DNA of 64,000 nt from Escarpia spicata (Eukaryota; Annelida; Polychaeta; Sabellida; Siboglinidae): NCBI GenBank assembly GCA_963995525.1, contig OZ023213.1, positions 46,292,660 to 46,356,659 of the forward strand, written 5' to 3'. Below are positions 20,572 to 31,700 of this stretch, piece by piece. The position numbers were made by a program, and so were the translations under genes. How positions within the stretch are numbered: the first letter of the stretch is position 1; every line of letters starts with the position of its first letter. Under the pieces are notes generated by a model, which was not told the DNA's origin, did not search any database, and saw only the letters and a program-made list of their open reading frames with translations.

Positions 20572-21129
20572 TTATTTCAGGTGAAAGTATATAGTAAAAC
20601 AATATAAAGTATGACCCACCACAAGCACGTCCAGCTCGGCGTCCTCGGCCGCCCTCTTCCGGCGGGCACAACTACCGCTGGTGACGTGGTCGCGCCGTGT
20701 GAAATGGGTCTTACAGTCCGGGCAGGTGAAGGGCCTCCGCGATGGTGGTAGATATCTCGGAGTTGACAGGGCCTTCTCATCAGTCGCAACCGTTCGAACC
20801 ATGCTATACATGTCAGAGGCTACGTAACCGTGTCGTTCGCATTGCAAATGTCCCCTATCGTCGACAATCATATGCTTCTTGCAGTATGTGCACCCGATGT
20901 AGAAGGGAGTGTGCTGGTGTACTTTGTCAATGAGTAGACCTCTGACCTCGATAACAGGGTCAGGGCGTACCGATGATTCTAGAGTTGGTACGTCCACTAC
21001 GTCCACGACCTCTGGTTCCGACGGCACGAAAGGGCGGTTGGTCACCGGCATAATGGGTCGGCTCGTCGGTTCGTCCTCGTCGCTCGAGTCTGCCGCATCA
21101 CGAAGGCGGAAAGAAGGTGTCTTCAACAT
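20572..21129 (-). CDS. Zinc-ribbon plus zinc-finger protein of unknown function
   Basis: The ATG at 21129 (MLKTPSFRLRDAADSSDEDE) is chosen because a TATA box lies about 50 bases upstream and an acidic N-terminus follows. Next come a Pro-rich acidic linker, a zinc-ribbon-like segment FYIGCTYCKKHMIVDD / RGHLQCERHGY (C-x2-C-x11-C-x2-H), and FTCPDCKTHFTRRDHVTSGSC, a C2H2-like finger with a Cys in the last position. A basic stretch RRKRAAEDAE could be nuclear targeting. The zinc ribbon resembles that of RPA-type single-strand DNA-binding proteins, but no OB fold is visible. The frame stops at 20572. More likely it is spliced near 20610 to the Thr-rich exon at 20301. Function unknown. Confidence 0.5.
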   Translation of the reverse strand: MLKTPSFRLRDAADSSDEDEPTSRPIMPVTNRPFVPSEPEVVDVVDVPTLESSVRPDPVIEVRGLLIDKVHQHTPFYIGCTYCKKHMIVDDRGHLQCERHGYVASDMYSMVRTVATDEKALSTPRYLPPSRRPFTCPDCKTHFTRRDHVTSGSCARRKRAAEDAELDVLVVGHTLYCFTIYFHLK

Positions 21130-21174
21130 GATGATGCCGTAATACGAATGATGGTCCGATTGGTAAAACACCGC

Positions 21175-21184
21175 GCTTATATAG
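21175..21184 (-). promoter_or_regulatory. TATA box of the zinc-ribbon gene
   Basis: CTATATAAGC on the minus strand lies about 45-55 bases ahead of the ATG at 21129. This would leave a very short 5' leader. It is a near-perfect TATA match in the right place. The promoter role is inferred. Confidence 0.5.
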
Positions 21185-21319
21185 TTAGTAAATGAGCCGA
21201 AAAGTCACGTGGGCGTGCCGAACGAACACAGATTGTAGAAAATTCAAGATCACGGACTGCTGAGTAGAATGTACACAAGCGCGGACTGCATAGTAGTTAT
21301 ATAGTTCACCACTTATCCA

Positions 21320-21870
21320 ACAGGGGTTCTTTCAGTTGATGATGATATATCCACCAGGAGTAAGCACTCGACAAAAACAAGACTTGAATTTTTGCAGTAC
21401 TCATATGTGGTTCGCTCATTTGTCCACTAGGGGTTGATGTTTGTGGTTCATGGTGTATCCGTCAGGGGGCTCCATTGCACGCAAGCGTGCAAAAGACACG
21501 AATTTGGGCAGTACTCCTACATTTAGTTCACAACTTCTCCGCCAGGTGGCAACACTTGTAGTTCATGACCTATACACTAGGAGACATTAGTCCACGAAAA
21601 ATCCGCCAGATGGCGCTACTGGTCAAACCAAGACGCACGAATATTAACAGTACTATAACATTTAGTTCATAGAGTATCCGCCAGGTGGCACCACTTGTAA
21701 TTCATGACCTATCCGCTAGGTGAAATTTAGTTCACGAAAAGTCCGCCATGTGGCGGACTGGTCAAACCAAGACGCACGAATTTGGGCAGTACTCGAACAC
21801 ATATTTTAGTTGATCAAAATTCCGCTAGTGGAGCGCTATTTTAGTTTGTGACCTATCCGACAGATGGCGC
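21320..21870 (+). repeat. Dispersed repeat in degenerate tandem, unit about 110-125 bp, 4-5 copies
   Basis: Units share TTCATGACCTATCCGC(T)AGG, GTCCGCCA(G/T)(G/A)TGGCG and CAAGACGCACGAATTTGGGC followed by AGTACT. Related fragments (CGCCCCCTGACGAATAGGTC, CCTATTTGCCAGACGGCGC) occur near 24890, 29970 and 31780. Confidence 0.65.
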
Positions 21871-22004
21871 CGTTGGCGCCACTTGACATTTGACCTTGAC
21901 CTACATCCGGGCATTTGACCTTTGACCTTGAACTACATCCGGGTACTTTCCTCTTCCTCAACTCATAATCATCTTTCTACGCTGGACCACCTCTATTACT
22001 ACTT

Positions 22005-23635
22005 ATGATCATGGAACGAATAGAGGAATGCTACACCGAGCTATACGACAGTGGACAGAGTACCATAATTCAAACCGACCCGAAAGAAGTACCAGAGATA
22101 ACACCATGGAAGGTGGAAGCAGCGCTAAGAGATATGAAGAATGGGAAGACATCAGGCAACGACCATGTAAACATTGAAACATTAAAAGCAGGAGAAGATA
22201 TAATCTCGAAGACACTGGCTAAGCTGTATACAAATGCTTATCAGAAAGACGAATACCCGCAGCTTGGAAGAACGCAAAGGTGATTATCTTCAAGAAGGGA
22301 AATAAGAAAGACTTAAAGAACTACAGATCGATATGTCTGTTATCAAACATCTACAAATTACTCACAAATATATTAACGAATAGGCTAGAGAAGACACTCG
22401 ACGAAAACCAACCACGAGAGCAAGCAGGATTCAGAAGCAGATACTCAACGACAGACCACATACACGTCGTAAACCAACTGAAAGAGAAGTGCCGAGAATA
22501 TAATATCCCGCTCTGCATCGCTTTCGTCGACTACGAGAAAACTTTCGACTCGGTGCAAACTTAGGCAAGACTGACCTCCCTTCAAGAACAGGGAATAGAA
22601 GATGTGTACATCGATCTCCTGAAAGATATCTACACTGACAGCTTGGTGACAGTCCACCTACACAAAAAGAGGAACAAGATCAACACCAAAAGAGGTGTAC
22701 GACATGGTGACACCATATCGCTAAAACTGTTCACGGCAACACTCGAAAGCATATTCCGAAGACTGACCTGGGAAACCAGAGGCTTGAGGATAGAAGGAGA
22801 ATATCTCAGCCATCTTCGCTTCGCCGACGACATACTCATATGCGCTACTACACCGCAAGAACTACCAAACATGCTGCAGGAGCTAGCTGATGAAAGTGAA
22901 AAACAAGGTCTCAAGATGAACATCTCGAAGACAAAAGTGATGCTAGGAAATGACACCAATATATATCAACACGACGCAGATAGAGAACGTTGAAAGCTAC
23001 GTCTATCTGGGACAGCGATACAGTATCAGAGACAAAAACAAAGACAAGGATATTCAAAGAAGGATCACCGCCAGCTGGACAGCATTCGCCAAACACCGCG
23101 ACATCTTCAAGGGTAACTTTGGAACCTGCTTGAAGAGACAAGTCTTCGACTCATGCGTACTTCCAGCGATGATATACGGCGCGGAAACATGGGCACTCAC
23201 CATCCAGGCAAAGAACAAGCTAGCAGCCGCACACAAAAAATGGAAAGAAGTATGTTAAACATCACATATCGGGAGAGAATAACAAACATCTGGGTAAGAC
23301 AAAAGACAAAGGTCATAGACGTGATAGAACAAATCAGAAGACAGTGGACCTGGGCAGGGCACATCAGCAGACTACGAGACAACCGATGGACATTACGTAT
23401 CACAACTTCGAGAACTTACGAAGGGAAACGATCTAGAGGAAGACCGGCGAGACTTTGGAGAGACGAACTCTACAAGTACTGGAAGGGCACCATCTGGCAG
23501 AGGACAGCGCAAGACAGGCAGATTTGGAAACGTCATGCTGAGGCCTTCGCCCAACCACGGGACACTACGGCTACCCAACCACGGGATACTACGGCTGCCC
23601 AACCACGGAACACTACGGCTGCATAATGATGATGG
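22005..23635 (+). mobile_element. RTE-type LINE, reverse transcriptase half with 3' end
   Basis: Several frames, broken by indels and stops, carry the RT blocks in order: EVPEITPWKVEAALRDMKNG, FKKGNKKDLKNYRSICLLSN, LCIAFVDYEKTFDSV, GVRHGDTIS, the active site LRFADDILI near 22820, ESYVYLG, and the C-terminal AGHISRLRDNRWTLRIT with KRSRGRPARLWRDEL. The 3' end has three 24-bp copies of CCCAACCACGGGACACTACG-type sequence, then an ATGATGATGG tail, as in RTE elements. It joins logically to the endonuclease half ending at 16872, since the first visible residues (MIMERIEECYTELY) lie just before the RT domain. About 100 residues between the halves are not found. Confidence 0.8.
23564..23624 (+). repeat. 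Three tandem 24-bp units in the RTE tail
   Basis: GGCTACCCAACCACGGGATA-type units are repeated in frame at the C-terminus, just ahead of the ATG-rich tail. Confidence 0.75.
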
Positions 23636-23756
23636 TGACAATCATCTATTTTGTGATGTCACATTGAAGGGTCCCAATATTACATTCAAAGAGGGAGGGC
23701 AACTACCTAGGACACCAAAAAACATCCTTGGATTACATTGTTGGGGTGTTATTTTA

Positions 23757-23758
<2 letters not shown>

Positions 23759-23800
<42 letters not shown>
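23759..23800 (+). repeat. (GT)n microsatellite running into the assembly gap
   Basis: About 42 bases of GT up to the first N. The true length is unknown. Confidence 0.95.
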
Positions 23801-24000
23801 NNNNNNNNNNNNNNNNNNNNNNNNNNNNNNNNNNNNNNNNNNNNNNNNNNNNNNNNNNNNNNNNNNNNNNNNNNNNNNNNNNNNNNNNNNNNNNNNNNNN
23901 NNNNNNNNNNNNNNNNNNNNNNNNNNNNNNNNNNNNNNNNNNNNNNNNNNNNNNNNNNNNNNNNNNNNNNNNNNNNNNNNNNNNNNNNNNNNNNNNNNNN
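23801..24000. other. Assembly gap, 200 N
   Basis: Exactly 200 undetermined bases. A round length usually marks a gap of unknown size, so distances across it are not reliable. Confidence 0.98.
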
Positions 24001-24169
24001 GGCTTAAGTTAAAATGATATAGGTTTAAAAGCAGGCCTTTTATAATTTCACCCCCTGACCTAGATTGGTACTAGTCCAGTTAACGAGTACAGTCACGTCT
24101 ACCTCACCCGCTGTGGCCTCAGAGCTGCCGCCCGCGCCCAGCTCTGTCTTTGAATCATACCATGTAGGC

Positions 24170-24338
<169 letters not shown>

Positions 24339-24994
24339 CATACAACAGAGTCTCTTTAGTATAATTCAACAACTGACATAATTGTATATCATGACATTAC
24401 GCTTCTAGATCAGTACGGAACGCTGATTGTCTCTTCGAGATGAGAAATGCGAAGAGCTGTTTTTTAAAGCGTACTTGTGATGGGCCTAAAGCACGACAAA
24501 GCAGAAAAATAACCGATGGATTTACTTTTGGGGACTTGGCATTTTCTGAATATGTTTCATAAGTATATTGCAAACAAATATATAACATTATTATTATCCC
24601 GGGTATACTATAGCTAGATCAAGTTGGTACTGTATTTTTCTTAACTGGCTTAGGGGGTTAACAGCGGGTCCGCCCTCCTAAATCAGGTTTAATGGGGCGT
24701 ACGCCAGGTCCGCCCCGGCCTGAATCCGCGTATGTGACATTAATAATTGTTATTCACGTATTTATATAAGAATTCATGCAAAACAGTTGTGATTGTAAAT
24801 GAACATACCTAATCCGTGTTATACGACAGACTCTGTCACTGTCGGTGGAAAGTCAAATGGCGCCCCTAAGAAATAGGTAAAGTTCAAATAGCGCCCCCTG
24901 ACGAATAGGTCATGAACTAAATAACTAGGTTAGGATGATGTTTATAAATAGGTCATTGCGTATGTGTAATTGTGTCTCTTATTATGTTGTATAG
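24339..24994. other. Non-coding, with two near-copies of a GTCCGCCC motif and dispersed-repeat remnants
   Basis: Around 24665-24720 GGTCCGCCCTCC and GGTCCGCCCCGG lie about 45 bases apart. Around 24850-24920 there are fragments of the dispersed repeat with CGCCCCCTGACGAATAGG. No gene is seen. Confidence 0.45.
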
Positions 24995-26710
24995 GTGGTG
25001 AACCATTTTTCAGGTATATTGCCCCCTGGCGTACACATTTAGAACTAAAGAAATATGTCAAATCCTGACGAATAGGTAGCCAATTATATCATTTCCGGTT
25101 ACCATACAGGTATACAACCTTCCCATCATCCTACTTCCCGTTATAGCACAGGTTCACTATATCTTCCGTATACCGTACAGTTTCACCATGTCTTTTTAAA
25201 CTTACTTCCGTTTACCATGTAGGTCTACCATACAGGTCTACCATACCGTTTACCATACTAAGCCTATTTCCGGTTACCGAACAGCTTAACGATGTCTTTT
25301 TAAGCCTACTTCCGGTTACCGTACAATTACACCAGAATCGTCGCGTTTTGTTAATGTCATGTAAGTGCTATTAATAGTACATCGTGCCAGGAAACCGGTT
25401 TTAATTAGAATACATACCAGCTACAGAGAGACAAGACAACGACCAGGCATATAGTCCATCATTTTAGAGTAATACAACATTCTGGAACATTTAGTGAGAC
25501 AGCCAGAGGCCGGAGATCCAAAACCTATGTAGACCTCCAAAATCCTACTTGTGTCGTGCGAAAATAGGAATGCTATCTTACTAAATTCGAGGAAGAATGC
25601 ACTCGGTGCCCTGCATTTTTTTCAACAAACTTATAACATTCACATGCGTGGCAATGCAGAATATAGCAATATTGCACCATTCTATTAAAGTCTGACGTAA
25701 CTCTCTGCCGACATAGCAAATTTTTCATTGGTAGCTATTTTTAGACAACGCGCTTAGACACGTTTTTGATTGGTTCATGTAAAATTACCTGAAATTGATG
25801 AAAAACGCGAGAATTCGGCGATAAGCGGCGGGAAATTTCTGCCGTCATAGCAATTTTTTTATTGGTAGTTATTTTACATCACGCGCTTGGATACGATTTT
25901 GATTGGCTCATGTGTTACGTCGTGGAAGTGCTAAGTTTTCACTGATTTACACAAATCATAATAAGTGAATGGAAATTGGTGAAAACGCGGGTATTTTTGC
26001 GATAAACGGCGGGAAATTTCTGCCGTCATAACAATTTTGTTATTGGTAGGTATTTTTACATCACGCGCTTTGATACGGTTATAATTGGTTCATGTGTTAC
26101 GGCGTGGGAGTGCCAAGTTTTCATTGACTTACATAACTCACAAGAAATTACGGGAAATTGGTGAAAAACGCGGGAATTTGGCGATAAACGAGGGGAAATT
26201 TCTGCTGTCATAGCAATGTTTTGATTGGTAGTTATTTTTACATCACGCGCTTGGATAACGTTTTGATTGGTTCATGTGTTACGTCGTGGCAGTGCCAAGT
26301 TTTCATTGACTTACACAAATCACAAGACTTTGAAACAAAATTATAACTTCTCCAGCTCTGACAGACATTTTAACAGCACCAACATTAATATGGAACTACA
26401 ATATATTTACATTTAAGTCGACATACCTCAAATGTTGATATTACCTTCCGCCGGTACCAGGAAGAGGAACAACCCCACTGCTAATATGGAACAACAATAT
26501 ATTTACATTTAAGTCGATATACCCCTAATTTGGATATTACCTTCAGCGGTGACAATCCGGACAGAGCCGCCGGTGCCAGAAAGAGGAACAACCCTACGGT
26601 TAATATGGAACAACAATATATATTTACTTTCTGGCACCGGCGGCTCTGTCCGGATTGTCACCGCTGAAGGTAATATCCAAATTAGGGGTATATCGACTTC
26701 AATGTAAATA
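24995..26710 (+). repeat. Left inverted arm of the fold-back element
   Basis: It contains CGGTTACC(G/A)TACAG-type short repeats (25090-25335), then single-copy sequence, then about 3.5 tandem copies of a 128-182 bp unit starting TCTGCCGTCATAGCAATTTT (25711, 25839, 26021, 26202). The inner part has two 118-bp units with GAAGAGGAACAACCC and AATATGGAACAACAATATAT (26380-26625). Confidence 0.6.
26511..26699. repeat. Perfect 73-bp inverted repeat (hairpin, 43-base loop)
   Basis: 26511-26583 is the exact reverse complement of 26627-26699 by base-by-base reading. It starts AAGTCGATATACCCC and ends GGTGCCAGAAAG. Perfect identity, while the large arms are diverged, implies a recent event or gene conversion. 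Confidence 0.9.
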
Positions 26711-26889
26711 CGCAGGACGTGTTTTTTTTAATGTAAATCATGACTACAACGTACCTATGACTCTTAATGGCACACGTGAACGGGTTCCTGGATAATACGA
26801 AACCTTTTTCCGAACTTGGCCCCATAAAATGTATTTCACTGTATTCATACTTCGTCGCACACGACGTGGTCAGCCTCATTGTGTCGACT

Positions 26890-27455
26890 TTAATATATTG
26901 ATGATCCATATTAACGACGATGTTGGTAATGATTGAATATGACTGACTTCAATATATTGATTATCCATATTAACGATGGTGTTGGTAATGATTGAATATG
27001 ACTGACTTCAATATATTGATTATCCGTATTAACGATGGTGTTGGTAATGATTGAATATGACTGACTTCAATATATTGATTATCCGTATTAACGATGGTGT
27101 TGGTAATGATTGAATATGACTGACTTCAATATATCGATTATCCGTATTAACGATGGTGTTGGTAATGATTGAATATGACTGACTTCAATATATCGATTAT
27201 CCGTATTAACGATGGTGTTGGTAATGATTGAATATGACTGACTTCAATATATTGATTATCCGTATTAACGATGGTGTTGGTAATGATTGAATATGACTGA
27301 CTTCAATATATTGATTATCCGTATTAACGATGGTGTTGGTAATGATTGAATATGACTGACTTCAATATATCGATTATCCGTATTAACGATGGTGTTGGTA
27401 ATGATTGAATATGACTGACTTCAATATATCGATTATCCGTATTAACGATGGTGTT
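26890..27455 (+). repeat. 59-bp satellite, about 9 copies, inside the fold-back element
   Basis: Units read AATATATTGATTATCCGTAT, TAACGATGGTGTTGGTAATG, ATTGAATATGACTGACTTC. Copies are nearly identical, alternating only between TATTGATT and TATCGATT, which suggests recent homogenisation. Confidence 0.9.
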
Positions 27456-28270
27456 ATCATGTTCCTTCTCTTGGTTATTTTAATGAAATTTATAAACGCT
27501 ACAAATGGGGTCGACATTTTATTGCTTAATTAAGACACATTTCAAACAACATAATATGCAGGCATTACATACTACTCTCAACAAAATCAAATACACGACA
27601 GTCATATTTCCTTCTGAACATATCCTTTACACTTTGAAATTGACCAAATCACCCTAACTTGCCTTCTTGTAAAGGTCTAATATTTTGTCCATCATTAAAT
27701 TGTGTCCATACCTCGTCGGTTCTTTTTAGCATCTACAGAGATATTAGACCAATACCAGGTGTTTAATGCATCATATTAGGTAGAATATAGAATATTCTGG
27801 AACTGTTATACAACGTCAACAGACTATCAGTCTTTGTTTACATACCTTCAAAACAACCATCGTTGCAGCGATCTTTCATTCCTAATTTCCTTGGAATTTA
27901 TTATGTCATATAGGTTTAAGTCCGATCTTGTCCAGGCCCGATAAATGTATTACATTGTATTCATTCCTCGGCGCTTCTTTGTGATGTGACGTAGCGTGTA
28001 AATAGGCCTCCATGCATCTGTATCATTTTCATATTTTAGTGCTAGTGTGTCGTAAATTATTACCAGTTTAGTGTATTACCAAGTAAATTTTCGTATTTTC
28101 GTGCGTCCACTATAGACTGTAGTACGAAAATGATAAAAGTATATAACACTGAAAAGATAAAATTTGAAGAAATCATCTTGCTGTCGCGGTTGGTCCTGGT
28201 TCCAGGGGTGTCGGGGTTGTTCCTCTTTCTGGTACCGACTGCTCTGTCCGGATTGTTACCGCTGAAGGTA
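27456..28270. other. Unique spacer of the fold-back element
   Basis: AT-rich and without coding signal. It is the only part between the arms that is neither satellite nor arm. Confidence 0.4.
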
Positions 28271-30060
28271 ATATCCAAAATAGGGGTATATTGACTTCAA
28301 CGTAAATATTTTATTGTTCCATATTAACAGAGGGGTTGTTCCTCTTTCTGGTACCGGCGGCTTTGTACGGATTGTCACCGCTGAAGGTAATATCCTAATT
28401 TGTGGTATGTCGAGTTAAATGTAAATATATTGTTGTTCCATATAAACGGTGGTGTTGTTAATGATTAAAAATTACTGTCAGAGGTGGAAAAGTTATACGT
28501 TTTATCAAAGTTGTGATTTGTGTAAGTCAAAGAAAACTTGGCACTTCCACGACGTAACACATTAACCAATCAAAACCAGATCCAAGCGTGTGAAATTTCC
28601 CGTCGTTTATCGCCGAATTCCGGCGTTTTTCACAAATTTCCCGTCATTTTATATGAACCAATAAAAAAACGTATCCAAGCCCGTTGTGTAAAAGTAACTA
28701 CCAATGAAAAATTTGCTACGTCTGCAGAACGTTACGTCAGACATTAATACACTGTTGCAAGGTTGCAATATTTAGCATCATCACGTTAGTATTTTTCCTC
28801 GGATTTAGTAATATAGCACTCCTATTTTCTAATGATGCAAGTAGGGTTTTGCAGTTTGGATTTTAAGGTCTACATATGTTTTGGGTTATAAAAACCACTG
28901 TCGCTATGATAAAAATATATTGGTCACAATAATTCTGAATTATGTTCAAACATATATGAAAATTACGCTGCATGTGGTAAAATATACACTGACATGTATA
29001 GGACATCGGACCTCTGGCTGTCTCACTAAGTGTTCCAGAATGTTGTACTAATCTAAAATGATGGACTACATGCCTGGTCGTAGTCTTGTCTATCTGTAGC
29101 TGGTATGTATTATAGTTGAAACCGGTTTCGCGGCACTTACGTCACATTACAAAACGCGACGAGTTGTAGTTACAATGTAATAGATTGTACGCCGTGGACA
29201 AGTTCAAACTAGAATACCTCCAACGATCAATTCTACTCAGATCGATCAAAAATCCTTCTGATGTAACTGTACGTTAACCGGAAGTAGACTTTAAAATACA
29301 TCGAGAAGCTGTAGGGTAAGCGGAAGTAGGCTTAAAAGGCATCGTGAACCTGTGCTGTAACCGGAAATGACGTAATTAACCTATTTTTTTTAGATCACAG
29401 CCTATCCGACATAAGAAAAGACACCATTGCACATGCGCAATGGTGTCTATTTCAAGGGCGCGCAGAAGGGCCGTCGTACAGGAAGTAAGGTCAACGTATA
29501 ACGGAAGCCGTATGATCGGAACATCATGGCGGAAGTAGGGTTAATTTGACCGAAAGTAGGACGAAAAGTTTGATCGGATCATCATAAAAGTGTACGGTAA
29601 GCGGAAGTAGAGTGATGGGAAGGTCGTAGACCTCTGTGGCAACCGGAAGTAGGATGATGGGAAGGTCGTAGACATATATGGTAACCGGAAGTAGGCTTAA
29701 AAAGACATCGTGAAACTGTACGGTAACCAGAAGTAGGGTAATGGGAAGGTCGTAGACCTGTATGGTAACCGGAAGTAGGCTTAGAAAAGACATTGTGAAA
29801 CTGTACTGTATAAGGAAATAGGCTTAACAGACATCGTGGACCTGTACGGTAACCGGAAGACATAGTGAACATGTACAGTAACCGGAAGTACGGCGGTGGG
29901 AACGTCGTAGAACTGTGTGGTAACCGGAAATTACATAATTTGACAAATTGTTCAAGTTCACTACCTATTCGTCAGGATTTAACCTATTTCTTTAGTTCGA
30001 AATATATAATGTATACGCTAGGGGGCGCTATACCAGAGAAAAATGGGCCAAGCGGCCCGT
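28271..30060 (-). repeat. Right inverted arm of the fold-back element
   Basis: Reverse-complement counterpart of the left arm, with fewer TTACTACCAATG-type tandem copies and more ACCGGAAGTAGG-type copies (29280-29930). Inside it, GACACCATTGCACATGCGCAATGGTGTC at 29420-29447 is a near-perfect short palindrome. Confidence 0.6.
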
Positions 30061-31700
30061 AAGTCCTTTGACTATATTGTGAGTTTGTAATTATGAATCA
30101 AATGTTTTTTGGTGAAACATAGTTACAGATCATTAAGGGTTATGATGGAAGTAAAATGTTGACATGGAGACTATATGCATGTCAGTGAAAATACACCTGG
30201 AAATAAAATATTCGAGTAGACCGTTTCGTGAAGATTGTATAATATATTAGTTTATGTGTTCTTAAAATACTGTTGAGTTTTATCTCGATACTCTGCTACT
30301 TAAGCCGATTTCCAGTGGTCCAGTAGAAACATTGCAGGAGAGTTGGTCGGTGAGCTGTAATCTCGCACGTAGCACAGTTAAATGTTGTTTAATTACGACA
30401 ATTAAGGCAAATACAGATTGCTTGTGTATAGTGGCACTACCAGGTGGAATGCCAATACCAAATTAGAGAAAAGGTTATTGCAGATTACTGCAGTTTAAAA
30501 AAAATAGGCAAAATGTGAAAAATTTGCATTTTGGGGAACCCTGAGGTGTCCTTAGAATGATTGAATCAAATACCGAATTGTGTGTGTATAGTGACAGTAC
30601 CACAACAAATATCTATGCAAGTTCAGAGAAAAACTTACTGAAGAGTTTTTGAAAAATAGGCAAAATGTGAAAATTTACCAGCCGTTAGAATTATTCAATC
30701 AAATACAGATTTTTCATGCATAGTGGCAGAACCCTAAGATATGTCTATGCAAAATTAGAGAAAAAGTTCCTGAACGGTGTGTGAGATATGGCATATAACG
30801 GCGCATGGCGCACACAGAATGGTGGCATAGCAATAAGTCCGCTGGACCTTCGGTCCTAAGGACAATAAAATAAATAAAAATTACCTTTTATTCTGCTTCT
30901 AGATAATTACTGATTGGATGTATGCCCTACGTCTAGCAAGACAAACGTAGCCACACATGTGAGCTACCAAATATCGTAAAAATGAATCAAATCCGTTGAT
31001 AACTTATTTTTTTGATTTTTTTCCGATATAAAAATAGGCCGATTCTAGCAGCCCGATAACTGCCGCTTTCGCTATAGGCGCACAGCCGCGACGCCGCCCG
31101 GACGAACATCGCACTGCTAAGTTGTTGAATTTTGTCACCCCAAAAAGCATCCAAAGTCGTTCTAACTTTATGAACTAGTCTAATAACCTCATTCATGAAT
31201 ACTGTCAGGCATTTTGTCGAAATATCCAAAACCACAACAATTTTGCCGCCGACTTTGTCACATATTTTGTCGCTTAGACAGTCACTAGCTGTCAATCAAT
31301 CTGCTCATGAATAAATATTAGAAAATAGGCAAAATGTGAAAAATTTGCATTTTGGAGGGCCCTGAGAATGAGTCAATCAAATACAGATTTATTGTGTATA
31401 GTGTTACTACCACATGAAATGTTTATGCAAAATCAGAGACAAAGTTACTGTAATTTTTTGAAAAAAAATAGGCGAAATGTGAAAATTTACCAGTTTGGGA
31501 GGCCCTGGGGGGTAGAATAATTCAATAAAATACAGATTTTTCGTGCATAGTGGCAGTACCCTAAGATATGTCTATGCAAAATTAAAGAAAAAGTTGCTGA
31601 ACAATTTCTTAGATATTACAGCTACGGCGGACGGAGAGTGATGGCATAAGTCCTTTGGACCTTCGGCCCAAAAGACTAACAATGGTTTACCACCTATACG
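30061..31700 (+). repeat. Dispersed repeat with AAAATAGGCAAAATGTGAAA units, duplicated around a foreign segment
   Basis: AATAGGCAAAATGTGAAAA recurs near 30505, 30655, 31320 and 31470 (as AATAGGCGAAATGTG), each followed by AATCAAATACAGATTT and a CATAGTGGCAG(T/A)ACCCTAAG block. Both halves end with AAGTCC(G/T)(C/T)TGGACCTTCGG followed by TCCTAAGGAC-like sequence (30835 and 31645). Between them, 30985-31310 holds a different repeat with GGCCTATTTTTATATCGG on the minus strand. No gene is seen. Confidence 0.6.

Larger units (their letters stand above)
24995..30060. mobile_element. Fold-back-like element with inverted arms of about 1.7 kb
   Basis: The outer left arm (GAACCATTTTTCAGGTATAT, TTTAGAACTAAAGAAAT, AAATCCTGACGAATAGGTAG, then TTTCCGGTTACC repeats) recurs as its reverse complement at the right end (up to about 30055). 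Moving inward, GTGAGACAGCCAGAGG / CCTCTGGCTGTCTCAC, ACCAGCTACAGA / TCTGTAGCTGGT-like pairs, the TTGGTAG-TTATTTTTACATC blocks and the AAGGTAATATCC blocks match in inverted order to about 26700 and 28270. The arms differ by point changes and by the number of internal tandem copies. No transposase frame is seen. It resembles fold-back (TU-type) elements known from marine invertebrates. The exact ends and any target duplication could not be fixed. Confidence 0.65.

Noticed and set aside
23738..24017. Open frames running through the N block
   Set aside because: They consist of undetermined bases and GT repeat.
31015..31295. A minus-strand frame (MTASDCLSDKICDKVGGKIV...)
   Set aside because: It lies in a segment that looks like a dispersed repeat and ends in a T-rich run. 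There is no domain or splice evidence.
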